NCBI GenBank assembly: GCA_018267135.1
Contig: JAFDZA010000011.1
Location: 1-64,000 of the forward strand
From: Bacteroidota bacterium
GTDB taxonomy: Bacteria; Bacteroidota; Bacteroidia; Cytophagales; Cyclobacteriaceae
Length of the DNA stretch: 64,000 bases
Direction: 5' to 3'
Below the pieces are notes generated by a model. The model was not told where the DNA came from. It did no database searches and saw only the letters and a list, made by a program, of their open reading frames with translations. This document shows positions 52,499 through 61,593 of this stretch, piece by piece; within the stretch, counting starts at the first letter, position 1, and each line of letters starts with the position of its first letter. Both the position numbers and the translations under genes were made by a program.

Positions 52499-53205
52499 TT
52501 AATGAGCGACAAATAGTGAGGAAACATTTCTCTCCAGGCCGGCCAATCGTGCGGAGCATTCTGACGCACATCCAGCCAATGATGAATGTTTTTCGATTGC
52601 AGGATGTGAGCCATTTTTACATTGGCATCCCAGCACATATCATGTGTGCCGGTGCCCAGCACCACCAACATGTCGGAAAAAAAATTATTTTGAGCAGAGG
52701 GGATAAAATCGGGCGGGTTATTGAAATACACGTTGTTGTCATAGTAGCCATCCAGTTGGTCTTTAATATCAAACGAGGCGCCCATGTTGAATACATACTT
52801 TACTACTTCCGGATGACGGAAAGCAAAATTGGTAGCATGGTATCCGCCAAAACTGCAACCGGCTGTAGCCACCCGGTTTACACCCGTTTCGCGCTGGGCC
52901 AGCGGAACTAATTCGTGCAACAACATCTGGTCGTACCAGATATGGTTTTGCACCCGGTCTGCCGGATGAATGGATTTATTGTACCAACTCAAGGTATCTA
53001 CCCCGTCCGGACAATAAATTTTTACCAGGCCTTCATCTAAAAACCAGGCTACACTATCAATTAACTTAAAATCTTTGTTTTCGTAATAACGCCCCATAGA
53101 GGTGGGAAATAAGATTACCGGATAGCCGCGATGGCCAAAAGCTAAAACATCAATATCGCGGTTTAGATTGGGGGAGTACCACCGATGCAAATGTTCGTAC
53201 GGCAT
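52495..53205 (-). CDS. Esterase family alpha/beta hydrolase
   Basis: 236 residues without a signal peptide. The N-terminus MPYEHLHRWYSPNLNRDIDV, then FGHRGYPVILFPTSMGRYYE, leads into the nucleophile elbow ATAGCSFGGYHATNFAF (GxSxGG). An Asp in GTGTHDMCWDANVKMAHIL and a His in RQNAPHDWPAWREMFPHYL complete the likely triad. This type is annotated as esterase family (esterase D/antigen 85-like). Its stop overlaps the start of the S33-like hydrolase gene by four bases, so the two are coupled; it is probably the first gene of a four-gene minus-strand operon that runs to 49415. Confidence 0.88.
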   Translation of the reverse strand: MPYEHLHRWYSPNLNRDIDVLAFGHRGYPVILFPTSMGRYYENKDFKLIDSVAWFLDEGLVKIYCPDGVDTLSWYNKSIHPADRVQNHIWYDQMLLHELVPLAQRETGVNRVATAGCSFGGYHATNFAFRHPEVVKYVFNMGASFDIKDQLDGYYDNNVYFNNPPDFIPSAQNNFFSDMLVVLGTGTHDMCWDANVKMAHILQSKNIHHWLDVRQNAPHDWPAWREMFPHYLSLIK

Positions 53206-53239
53206 AAAGAGTTGTTAATCAGTAAAGGATTGGATTCGT

Positions 53240-53247
53240 TATTTTTG
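53240..53247 (+). promoter_or_regulatory. Putative -7 element (TATTTTTG)
   Basis: TATTTTTG fits TAnnTTTG and lies 40 bases before the GTG of the esterase gene at 53288. The TTG at 53212 is a possible -33 element, 25 bases away, longer than usual. Confidence 0.3.
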
Positions 53248-53287
53248 CTGCCTTTAAATTTGGAAAATAAAAATCATTCCGTCAACC

Positions 53288-54121
53288 GTGGAAAAAGAAA
53301 TAACCGAACCTTTTTATACTGAGGAGAAAATAACCGGAATATTTTCAAAACTGCTTACCCGCGAAGTAGATGTAAACCTGCTCCTGCCCTCCCAAAAAAA
53401 AGAAGGGATTGCTTACCCGCTATTGCTGCTAAACGATGGACAAGACTTAGAAAAATTAAAGGTAAAAGAAACACTGGAACAACTCACAGCCGAAAAAATC
53501 ATAGATCCCATTATTGTAGCGGCCGTGGTAGCGGGAAACCGGATGCAGGAATATGGGGTGGCCGCTAAACGAGATTACCTGAAACGCGGCAGCCAGGCCA
53601 AAGCCTACACACAATATCTGGTAACGGAACTAATTCCCTATTTGGTATATCGGTACCCTATCTGCCACGCAAAACATACTATTGCCGGTTGCTCTATGGG
53701 GGGGCTGAGCGCAGTAGATATAGCCTGGAATTACCCTAAATTGTTTTCTAAGGCCGGAGCTTTTAGTGGCTCTTTTTGGTGGCGCAAGCGCGATAGCCAA
53801 AGCCGATTGTATTCGGATGCACGCGACCGGATTATGCACCAGCAAATTAAATCAGGAAAAAAGAAAGACGGATTGCAGTTTTGGTTTCAAGCCGGAACAA
53901 AAGATGAAAAAAGCGACCGCAACAAAAACGGCATCATTGATTCGATAGACGACACGCTGGATCTAATCGTGGCATTAACTAAAAAAGGCTACCGGCCGTT
54001 TCAGGATATTCAATATTGGGAAGTAAAAGACGGCCAACATAATTTACAAACATGGGCCGAAGCCATGCCTGTATTTTTGACATGGGCTTTTGGAAAAACA
54101 CCTTCCCCGCTTGGCGATTAA
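53288..54121 (+). CDS. Enterochelin-esterase-like alpha/beta hydrolase
   Basis: 277 residues, GTG start. The fold is the Fes/YieL type: LTREVDVNLLLPSQ, YPLLLLNDGQDLEKLK, TIAGCSMGGLSAVDIAW (nucleophile Ser), AGTKDEKSDRNKNGIIDSID (Asp region, with a calcium-like loop DRNKNGIIDSIDD) and EVKDGQHNLQTWAEAMPVF (His). No signal peptide is present. It is divergent from the esterase at 52495, with 82 bases between, so a shared control region is possible. Third hydrolase of the cluster. Confidence 0.87.
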   Translation: MEKEITEPFYTEEKITGIFSKLLTREVDVNLLLPSQKKEGIAYPLLLLNDGQDLEKLKVKETLEQLTAEKIIDPIIVAAVVAGNRMQEYGVAAKRDYLKRGSQAKAYTQYLVTELIPYLVYRYPICHAKHTIAGCSMGGLSAVDIAWNYPKLFSKAGAFSGSFWWRKRDSQSRLYSDARDRIMHQQIKSGKKKDGLQFWFQAGTKDEKSDRNKNGIIDSIDDTLDLIVALTKKGYRPFQDIQYWEVKDGQHNLQTWAEAMPVFLTWAFGKTPSPLGD

Positions 54122-54252
54122 ATTTTGTATTTTCACTTTATGATAGTTTACTAAGTGCTTTGCAAGGATTCCCTTCTCATAAATCGAAAGACTAAATGTA
54201 TTCCATTAAAGCAATTTTCTTTTAGCATTTTAATTATTCATCTCATCTCTTC

Positions 54253-54873
54253 ATGAAACCAATTAACACCATCATTTTTGATTTAGGCGGGGTGCTTATT
54301 GACTGGAACCCGCGTTACCTCTATCGTAAAATATTTAAAACCGAAGAAGAAATAGATTGGTTTTTATCCACGATATGCACGGGCGATTGGAACGAACAAC
54401 AAGATGCCGGCCGTTCGTTTGAAGAAGCTACGGAAGAATTGCTGACCCAGTTTCCCAACTACGAAATGCCCATCCGGGCCTGGTATGGCCGCTGGCAAGA
54501 AACCATAAACGGACCGATCCCGGGCACTGTACAGATTCTGCGCGAACTGGCCGCCTCAAAAAAATACAAACTGTATGCGCTTACTAATTGGTCGGCCCAA
54601 ACATTTCCGTGGGCATTACAAAATTTTGATTTTCTGCATTGGTTTGAAGGCATTGTCGTTTCGGGTGTGGAAAAAACACGCAAACCTTTTCCCGGGTTTT
54701 ATAAAATTTTGTTAGACCGGTATGCCATCGAGCCAGCTCAATCTATTTTTATAGACGACAGCCAGCGAAATGTGCTGGGGGCAGAAGCCGTGGGCATTCA
54801 GGGTATTCATTTTCAATCGGCCGAGCAGCTGAAGAAGACGCTGAAAGAAAAGGAAATTTTAATAATGGGATAA
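54253..54873 (+). CDS. HAD-superfamily hydrolase (HAD-IA)
   Basis: 206 residues. Motif I is IIFDLGGVLIDWNPRYLY (nucleophile Asp), motif II is LYALTNWS, motif III has the lysine in VEKTRKPFPGFYKILLDRY and motif IV is SIFIDDSQRNVLGAEAVG. The cap is the small helical C1 type. It is probably a phosphatase or a haloacid dehalogenase-like enzyme; the substrate is unknown. It stands 131 bases after the esterase gene and 48 before the pirin gene. Confidence 0.92.
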   Translation: MKPINTIIFDLGGVLIDWNPRYLYRKIFKTEEEIDWFLSTICTGDWNEQQDAGRSFEEATEELLTQFPNYEMPIRAWYGRWQETINGPIPGTVQILRELAASKKYKLYALTNWSAQTFPWALQNFDFLHWFEGIVVSGVEKTRKPFPGFYKILLDRYAIEPAQSIFIDDSQRNVLGAEAVGIQGIHFQSAEQLKKTLKEKEILIMG

Positions 54874-54921
54874 CGTCTCGCTTGAAACTTTTTTGCTTAC
54901 TGATTTGTAGTACCATCAATC

Positions 54922-55638
54922 ATGAAAACGGTATTGCATAAAGCCCATACGCGAGGCCATGCCCGCCACGGCTGGCTTGATAGCCACCATACATTTAGTT
55001 TTGCTCAATATTACGATCCGGCCCGGGTACATTTTGGTGCCTTGCGTGTACTAAATGATGACGTGGTAGAAGGCGGAATGGGCTTTGGTACTCATCCGCA
55101 TGATAACATGGAAATTATTTCGATCCCGCTACAGGGCGATTTGGAACATCGAGATAGCATGGGGAATACAGCAATAATCAGACAAAACGATGTGCAGAGT
55201 ATGAGTGCCGGCACGGGCATCCAACACTCAGAGTACAATAAGAACAAAAATGAAAAAGTAAACTTTCTTCAGATTTGGCTTTTCCCCAAACAACGTAATA
55301 CGGCACCTCACTACGATCAAAAAACATTTGACCCCCGCCTACGCGAAAACAAACTTCAGTTAATTGTATCCAATGAAGAAACCGGAGAAGGTGTGAAAAT
55401 TAACCAGGATGCAAAATTTTATTTTGGCAACCTGAAGAAAGGATTTCAAACCAACTATCTTATTAGCCGGCCGGGAAATGGTGTATATGTGTTTGTTATA
55501 GAAGGAGCGGTATCGGTTAGCGGCCAGCCCCTAAGCAAACGCGATGGCTTTGGGCTTTGGGAAACGGACAAAATCACCATTCAGGCGGATGCTGATTGCG
55601 AACTGCTCCTGATGGACGTACCCATGATGGAGGAGTAA
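54922..55638 (+). CDS. Pirin family protein
   Basis: 238 residues, a bicupin. The N-terminal cupin holds HARHGWLDSHHTFSFAQYYD, MGFGTHPHDNMEIISIPLQG and LEHRDSMGN, followed by MSAGTGIQHSEYNKN; the metal-binding set (two His, Glu and His) is in these motifs. The second cupin is around 150-235. Bacterial pirins can act as quercetin 2,3-dioxygenases or as redox regulators. It stands alone with its own start. Confidence 0.93.
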   Translation: MKTVLHKAHTRGHARHGWLDSHHTFSFAQYYDPARVHFGALRVLNDDVVEGGMGFGTHPHDNMEIISIPLQGDLEHRDSMGNTAIIRQNDVQSMSAGTGIQHSEYNKNKNEKVNFLQIWLFPKQRNTAPHYDQKTFDPRLRENKLQLIVSNEETGEGVKINQDAKFYFGNLKKGFQTNYLISRPGNGVYVFVIEGAVSVSGQPLSKRDGFGLWETDKITIQADADCELLLMDVPMMEE

Positions 55639-55658
55639 CCCGGTCATTCAGAAAATAA

Positions 55659-56360
55659 TCAAACCACGAACACTCCGTTTTGTAGCCGGGGCAGTATTTT
55701 ATATTGATCCACGGAGAGGCAAAATTCAAAATCGCGGTAGATGTTAAGCCGGTTGAGTCGCTTCACGTGCGAAGAGTTGTTTAAAAATTGGGCCATATCC
55801 TCTTTGGCCAGATTGTATAAGTGGCGGGCTGCCAGCGGGGCATCGCAATCGGGCCCGAGGTAGTCTTTTAGTTTTTCTACTACGGCTCCGGCAAATAAAG
55901 TGTCTTCCAGGTTGATGCGCCCTTTCCAGCCGGCACAAACGATCAGCACATTATTTTCGCCCAACAAAAGATACTTCACCACAGAGCTTAAATTTAGAAA
56001 TGAGCCAATGATTACTTCTTTTGCGTTCTTCGATTTTTCTATGGCTTGTGTGCCGTTGGTAGTAGTGAAGGCGATTTTTAATCCGTGCACCTGATCGCCC
56101 ATATATTCAAACGGAGAATTCCCTTTGTCAAAGCCGTCTACTTTTTTTCCATCGCGCTCACCCGAGGTAATGTACCCTTTGCTCTTCATATTCAGACATT
56201 CTTCCAGTTTGGCGAAAGGGGTAATACTTTCTGCCCCATGAGCCAATGCGGTAACCATGCAAGAGGTGGCCCGTAAAATATCTACTACTACTACGGTGCG
56301 GCTGCGCACCTCGTAGAGGTGCATTAACTCGGGGCTGAGGCAAACATCAATGGTTTTCAT
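55659..56360 (-). CDS. 2-phosphosulfolactate phosphatase family (ComB)
   Basis: 233 residues. Family marks are VVVVDILRATSCMVTALAHG near the N-terminus, YITSGERDGKKVDGFDKGNS, HGLKIAFTTTNGTQAIEKSK and VLIVCAGWKGRINLEDTLFA. ComB removes the phosphate from 2-phosphosulfolactate in coenzyme M or sulfolactate metabolism. No ComA or other step is nearby, so the actual substrate in this bacterium is unclear. The gene is convergent with the pirin gene. Confidence 0.88.
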   Translation of the reverse strand: MKTIDVCLSPELMHLYEVRSRTVVVVDILRATSCMVTALAHGAESITPFAKLEECLNMKSKGYITSGERDGKKVDGFDKGNSPFEYMGDQVHGLKIAFTTTNGTQAIEKSKNAKEVIIGSFLNLSSVVKYLLLGENNVLIVCAGWKGRINLEDTLFAGAVVEKLKDYLGPDCDAPLAARHLYNLAKEDMAQFLNNSSHVKRLNRLNIYRDFEFCLSVDQYKILPRLQNGVFVV

Positions 56361-56441
56361 TCTATTTGATAATGAGTAGGCTTTTAAATTTGAAAATAGA
56401 TTTAACCAACGTTATCCTGCCACTTTCAGATGGAATCATTA

Positions 56442-57524
56442 TCAAATCAGAGGAGTCTTTGAAACAATGGCTTTCAGCAACTTGCCGCGTACATCTACAA
56501 AAATTTCTGTTTCGGGTTTGGCATATTCGGTAGCCACATACCCTAACCCAATTCCTATTCCTAACACAGGCGACATCGTACCTGAAGTAACCTGACCGAT
56601 TTCGCTCCCGGCTGCATTTTTTAATAGATAGCCGTGGCGGGGAATTCCTTTGTCGGTCATTTTAAATCCTATCAGTTTTTTTTGTACGCCTTCTTCTTTT
56701 TGCTTTTTCAAAAAAGAAGAATGGGTAAAGTCTTTCGTAAACTTGGTAATCCACCCGAGCCCGGCCTCCAGAGGCGAAGTAGAATCATCAATATCATTGC
56801 CATATAAACAAAAGCCCATTTCCAGGCGAAGGGTGTCGCGGGCGCCTAAGCCGATCGGCTTGATGTTGGCTTCCTGCCCGGCTTCAAAAATGGCATGCCA
56901 TATTTTTTCGGCTGCGTTTTTAGGCACATATATTTCAAAGCCTCCGGCTCCGGTGTAGCCGGTATTGCTCATCATTATATTGGGCACACCGGCCAATTCA
57001 CCGATGGCAAAATGATAGTATTTGATGGCTTTTAAATCTGTGCCGGTAAGTTTTTGCAGAACGGCTGTTGCCTTCGGTCCTTGTACAGCAAAAAGACAAA
57101 TTTCATCGGATATGTTTTTCAGAATGGCTCCGTGGATGTTGTATTTTACAAACCAATTCCAGTCTTTGGCGATGTTGCCGGCATTCACTACAATGAAATA
57201 CTCCTCTTCCTTGATTTTGTACACAATCAAATCATCAACAATGCCGCCCTGCTCGTTGGGCAGGCAGGTATATTGTGCCTGACCGTTTATTAGTTTGGCG
57301 GCATCGTTGCTGGTGATGCGTTGGATCAGATCCAATGCCTGGGGTCCTTCCACTTTAAATTCGCCCATGTGGCTCACATCAAATACGCCAACTCCGTTGC
57401 GCACGGCCATGTGCTCTTCAATGTCGCTGGAGTAGCGCACGGGCATAGTAAACCCGGCAAACGGCACCATTTTGGCGCCCAACTTCTCATGAACTTGTTG
57501 TAGTGGTACAGACTTTAATTCCAT
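56442..57524 (-). CDS. gcvT: Glycine cleavage system T protein (aminomethyltransferase)
   Basis: 360 residues from ATG 57524 ([19 protein letters not shown]), which matches the usual start; ATG 57536 adds four residues. It moves the methylene group from H protein to tetrahydrofolate. Marks: [40 protein letters not shown], the Asp-containing [28 protein letters not shown] and [20 protein letters not shown]. The gcvH and gcvP genes are not adjacent, as is usual in this phylum. Confidence 0.96.
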   Translation of the reverse strand: MELKSVPLQQVHEKLGAKMVPFAGFTMPVRYSSDIEEHMAVRNGVGVFDVSHMGEFKVEGPQALDLIQRITSNDAAKLINGQAQYTCLPNEQGGIVDDLIVYKIKEEEYFIVVNAGNIAKDWNWFVKYNIHGAILKNISDEICLFAVQGPKATAVLQKLTGTDLKAIKYYHFAIGELAGVPNIMMSNTGYTGAGGFEIYVPKNAAEKIWHAIFEAGQEANIKPIGLGARDTLRLEMGFCLYGNDIDDSTSPLEAGLGWITKFTKDFTHSSFLKKQKEEGVQKKLIGFKMTDKGIPRHGYLLKNAAGSEIGQVTSGTMSPVLGIGIGLGYVATEYAKPETEIFVDVRGKLLKAIVSKTPLI

Positions 57525-57586
57525 TTTTTTAATCATTAAGAATGTAAAGATGAAAGAATAATTTCAGGGTACAATAAGAAAAGCGG

Positions 57587-60544
57587 TTAGGGGTTGTTAA
57601 ATAAACCCGGGTGTTCGTCAACAAATTTTTTAAACAACTTTTCGGGCAAAACGGTCTGTAGTTTGTCTAGTGCCTCTTGTGCTTCCGGCTCCAGCCCCAG
57701 CAAGGCCGCCTGCACAACATATTGTTTTAAGATTTTTACGGAATGAGGTTTGGCCAACAGGCCATCTACTAATAGCGAAAAATGATGTAGCCTGCGCGTT
57801 GAATCTTGGGTGAAGAATTGCGAGGCAGCAACCAGTCCTTCTTCAAACTGGTCATTCGCTTGTGCGAGGTAATTGAACTTGGATAACGCTACCGATCCGT
57901 TACCATCGGCCTGTGCCAAAACGGCCTCTACAAAAGCTTTCTCATACGGCTTCAGGTTCGTTGTCCAGGCAGCATTCGTTTTCAGGAAAACAACATCGCG
58001 CTGTTCGGCTGCCAACATCATCCGAAGTGAATGAATTTTATTTCGATACTCGCCCTCATTAGAGGCAGCTACACGATTTAAACAGCGAATGGCTTGAGCA
58101 GGTTCATCCCAACGAATCCATTGCATGGCCCGGTCCAGGTATGCCATGGTTTTTAATTTTTCATTTTGTATCTGGCTTACCGCATGGGCAAATGAGGCAG
58201 AGTCGGTTAATGGAATTTGGTACCGGCAGAAGTAATATTTTTCTTCCTCGCTGAGATGATCTACCTTTTTTATATCGGAGTTTAAAACTTTTTTCAGTTT
58301 AACGGCCAAGGTTGCAGTTTCTTTATTTTTCAGGTGGGCCAAACTATCCCACAGAAGGTTGGCTTCTTTCCATTGGCCTGATTCGGTTATTGCCAGCGCC
58401 TTCAGCACCAGAGCCGTTGTCATTTTTTTATCAATTGCTTTCTCGAAATAGACCGTAGCTACCTGCGGATTATTTTGCTCTAACAGCCAAATACCCGTTT
58501 GATAGGCATATTCCGCATGGCCATACCGGTAGATAATTTCGCGCATTCTTTTCAGTGCTTCCTTTACCTCTCCGCGCTGATAAAGAGCGTGGGCAACTGA
58601 TACGGAAAGTATTTCGCTGAAATCGTCATTGCAAGGTTTTTGAGACAGGTTGCTGATGCGATTAATCAAAGCAGTATCGCCAGGATGAGAGGTTAAAAAA
58701 TTGGCATAGTAAGCGGCTTGATAAACATTTAGAACAGTGTCGGTTGGAATCTTAATTTCTGCCGGGATAGTTAAAGAGTTGATGTTGGCCAGTGCCATCC
58801 GGTTCACGGCAAGCCCGTCTATGGCACTACCCCACGAAGCTGAATCGGAATGGGCCAGATGAAAATAAGCCAACGTACCCAGATAATTGGTTTCGGCTAT
58901 ACGATTTATAGACCCTTCCTGTAAAGCCCACTGAAAATAATACAAGGCGGAGTCGGCTGTTTTAAATTTTAGGAATGAAAGACCCAACGCATTTTTTAAT
59001 TCAGCGCTTTTGGGAAATGCTTTCAGCCCATCGCTTAGCAACAAGTTGCCTCGCAGTTCATTTTTTTGCTGAATATAAATTTCGCTCAGGTTAATATATG
59101 CTTTGGGGTCGGGTGTGAGTTCTACTAATTTTTGATATTCGTTTTTTTCGTTGAATGATTCGTAACGTAAATTATAAATTGTGGCAAGGGCATAATGGGC
59201 ATGCTTATTTTGATTGCGATACCGGATGGATTGCTTGTAACTGGCTTCTGCTTTTACATCATCATTTTGAATCAAATATAAATCGCCCCGTAGATTAAAG
59301 AACGTGGCGGTGGCCTGATCAACATACCTTGTCCAAGAGGCGACCAGCGAGATCATGGCGAAAGTGGCAATTAACGACATGATGCGGAAGGTAAAGAGCG
59401 GCATGGTTTCGGGTTTGTATAAAACTTTATGCACGCTTCTACCGGAGGCCAGTAAGGGGCCAAAATTGGCAATAACATAGACCAGAAAAATGAGGCCGCA
59501 GGCAAAGTGGGCGGCCAATACCATCACTTCAAAAACATCGAGCATCATATCGCTGGCAGTAGCGCTTAAAAAACCCAGTGTGGCAAAGGTTACGATCAGT
59601 AAAGAAAAATACAGCAAGGATGCGGCCGGCTCGTGAGAAAGAACACCTTGCCGCGAAGCGCTAATAAACCCCACCACTCCAAGGAGAGCGGAAAGAGTTA
59701 ATAAGAAAAATGAGTTAATCGGAAGAAAACTCCAGCCGACCAGCCCGGTTTTCGAGGCATAGAGCAAGGCCACATTGGCCAGATAAAAAAAGCTGAGCAG
59801 CAAGAAGTGAATGAGGCTTCTGGTGGATTTTGTGTTGGTTGCAATGAATACGGCCCCCGCCACTAATTCATGAGCCACTACTATAATGAATACCATGCTT
59901 ACCGTTAGGCCTACCATTAACTCATTCACCGAAAGGTGCAACAAAGGCTCATTTATATGACTAAAAAAACAGAGAAGGCCTGCCCAGCAAAAGATGACGA
60001 CAGAAAATAGCAGTAACCTAACTCCCAACGAAATTCCTTTATTATATGAGTTGAAATAAAAACCTAACGCGGCAAATAAAAGTACCGATACAATGGTTGG
60101 CGCTTGGCCCGAAAGGCCAAATACTTCTAATGTATTTATGCCAAGGCCGGCAAGCCAGATAACAACGAGCCCCATGCCTCCTAAAAAATAAAAACGGCTG
60201 AGCGATGACACTACGGCCATAAATCCGGCAAAAGCAATGAATACGGCCGATATAAAAAAATAAGAAGCTATTTTGTTGGGTTGCAGCAAGCTGCCTTGCA
60301 AACTTTCAAAAATCAAATAGGCGTTTGCCGGCACGGCTACTTTAAAAGTACCGACTTGAAACGTGCGGGAAATGGTTTCAACTTTTTCAAGCTGCTGAAA
60401 GTTATCGAATTGCAAGACCGGGGCGGGGGTAACCCACCAGCTTTTCCAAAACAACAAAATGAAGATCAACGCAACGAATACAAAAAGGTAAAATACGATT
60501 CGTTCGGGCTTACGCCACGAGTTCCAAAAAAAGGAAGGTATCAT
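57587..60544 (-). CDS. Large polytopic membrane protein with TPR repeats
   Basis: 985 residues. The N-terminal 420 residues have about eleven or twelve membrane helices, with a first helix at VFYLFVFVALIFILLFW. The remaining 560 residues are TPR-like: YKQSIRYRNQNKHAHYALAT, YINLSEIYIQQKNELRGNLL, GLKAFPKSAELKNALGLSFL, YFEKAIDKKMTTALVLKALA. They probably face the periplasm or cytoplasm as a scaffold. It resembles large Bacteroidota proteins named only as TPR-containing. Just upstream is gatC, 14 bases away. No domain of known enzyme type is visible. Confidence 0.8.
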   Translation of the reverse strand: MIPSFFWNSWRKPERIVFYLFVFVALIFILLFWKSWWVTPAPVLQFDNFQQLEKVETISRTFQVGTFKVAVPANAYLIFESLQGSLLQPNKIASYFFISAVFIAFAGFMAVVSSLSRFYFLGGMGLVVIWLAGLGINTLEVFGLSGQAPTIVSVLLFAALGFYFNSYNKGISLGVRLLLFSVVIFCWAGLLCFFSHINEPLLHLSVNELMVGLTVSMVFIIVVAHELVAGAVFIATNTKSTRSLIHFLLLSFFYLANVALLYASKTGLVGWSFLPINSFFLLTLSALLGVVGFISASRQGVLSHEPAASLLYFSLLIVTFATLGFLSATASDMMLDVFEVMVLAAHFACGLIFLVYVIANFGPLLASGRSVHKVLYKPETMPLFTFRIMSLIATFAMISLVASWTRYVDQATATFFNLRGDLYLIQNDDVKAEASYKQSIRYRNQNKHAHYALATIYNLRYESFNEKNEYQKLVELTPDPKAYINLSEIYIQQKNELRGNLLLSDGLKAFPKSAELKNALGLSFLKFKTADSALYYFQWALQEGSINRIAETNYLGTLAYFHLAHSDSASWGSAIDGLAVNRMALANINSLTIPAEIKIPTDTVLNVYQAAYYANFLTSHPGDTALINRISNLSQKPCNDDFSEILSVSVAHALYQRGEVKEALKRMREIIYRYGHAEYAYQTGIWLLEQNNPQVATVYFEKAIDKKMTTALVLKALAITESGQWKEANLLWDSLAHLKNKETATLAVKLKKVLNSDIKKVDHLSEEEKYYFCRYQIPLTDSASFAHAVSQIQNEKLKTMAYLDRAMQWIRWDEPAQAIRCLNRVAASNEGEYRNKIHSLRMMLAAEQRDVVFLKTNAAWTTNLKPYEKAFVEAVLAQADGNGSVALSKFNYLAQANDQFEEGLVAASQFFTQDSTRRLHHFSLLVDGLLAKPHSVKILKQYVVQAALLGLEPEAQEALDKLQTVLPEKLFKKFVDEHPGLFNNP

Positions 60545-60558
60545 GGTATTTAAATTTC

Positions 60559-60846
60559 TTATTCCAGCACTTTAGGTACGCGGAAGTATTCGGCATCTTT
60601 TTCAGGCGCATTTTGCAATACCTCTTTGTGCGTTAAATGGGTTTGAGGTTCATCTTCGCGCAGGGCGTTTACTTCCTGGCTCATGGTGGTGAGAGGCTCT
60701 ATGCCCTCCGTATTTACTTCATTTAATTTTTCTACGAAAGAAATAATTTTGTTCAGGTCGTTCGTCATTTTTTCAGTTTCCGTTTCATCAAATTCTAAAC
60801 GGGCCAGGTGGGCTATTTTGTGCAACAGGGGGGTATCAATCTGCAT
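60559..60846 (-). CDS. gatC: Asp/Glu-tRNA amidotransferase subunit C
   Basis: 95 residues, the standard size. KIAHLARLEFDETETEKMTN and LNKIISFVEKLNEVNTEGIE, then PLTTMSQEVNALREDEPQTH and the last residues FRVPKVLE match GatC. It stabilises GatA in the complex that makes Gln-tRNA and Asn-tRNA by transamidation. gatA and gatB are not in the window, which is common. It lies 9 bases after the acyltransferase gene. Confidence 0.95.
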   Translation of the reverse strand: MQIDTPLLHKIAHLARLEFDETETEKMTNDLNKIISFVEKLNEVNTEGIEPLTTMSQEVNALREDEPQTHLTHKEVLQNAPEKDAEYFRVPKVLE

Positions 60847-60855
60847 GAAAAAAAA

Positions 60856-61584
60856 TTATTGTTTTGTATTCCATTTAGCCAATTCATCGGTTATCGTTGT
60901 AAAAACCTTTTGTTTCAATTCTGCCATTTGCTCTATCCTCATTTGATGGGTTTCAATCGGTTCATGAAAAATGACCTGCACCTTGCCCCTCGTTAAACGA
61001 AACGATTTTTGGTCGGGCAAAATTATCCAATTGAAAGGAATCGTTACAGGTACAATGGCAATTTGTTTTTCAATGGCGGTACGAAAGGCACCATCTTTAA
61101 AGGGTTTCATGTGGGGCGGGTTGGTTGTTACCATCCCTCCTTCGGGGTAAATCACCAGGCTTTTTCCGTCATCGATGGCCTTCATGGATTTAAGGATAGT
61201 TTCTCCGCGGCTGCGCAGGCTGGAACGGTTTACCGTGATATGCAGCTTGCGATACATAAAACCGAATAACGGTACTTTCTCCATATCATTCTTCCCTACG
61301 AAAACAGTATTGATCTCATTCAGCCCCATAACGGGAATGTCGAGGTATGAAAAGTGATTGGGGCAGAAAATATATTTTTTGTTTTTATCTAAAGGCACTT
61401 TGTAGGCTACCTGGAAAGGAATGAACGAAAATGTAAAAAAGGCTTTGGCCCATACCCGGTTTACAATGCCTGTAAGCCGGTGTAGCGGAGAGAAAAAAAC
61501 GGGGAGCAACAAAAACGGAAATAATAGAACAAAAAGGAAGTTAAAGACCAACACACTCCACAATGTATGAATTGCCCGTAGCAT
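60856..61584 (-). CDS. 1-acyl-sn-glycerol-3-phosphate acyltransferase (PlsC-like)
   Basis: 242 residues with an N-terminal membrane helix (LWSVLVFNFLFVLLFPFLLL). The acyltransferase motifs are FCPNHFSYLDIPVMG (H-x4-D), VNRSSLRSRGETIL (motif II region), VIYPEGGMVTTNPPHMKPF (EGG, in place of EGTR) and IVPVTIPFN. It adds the second acyl chain to lysophosphatidate at the inner membrane. Motif III EGGM is a variant of the usual EGTR/EGGR. It lies between the M24 peptidase and gatC in a minus-strand run with short gaps. Confidence 0.9.
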   Translation of the reverse strand: MLRAIHTLWSVLVFNFLFVLLFPFLLLPVFFSPLHRLTGIVNRVWAKAFFTFSFIPFQVAYKVPLDKNKKYIFCPNHFSYLDIPVMGLNEINTVFVGKNDMEKVPLFGFMYRKLHITVNRSSLRSRGETILKSMKAIDDGKSLVIYPEGGMVTTNPPHMKPFKDGAFRTAIEKQIAIVPVTIPFNWIILPDQKSFRLTRGKVQVIFHEPIETHQMRIEQMAELKQKVFTTITDELAKWNTKQ

Positions 61585-61593
61585 TCTATCTCC

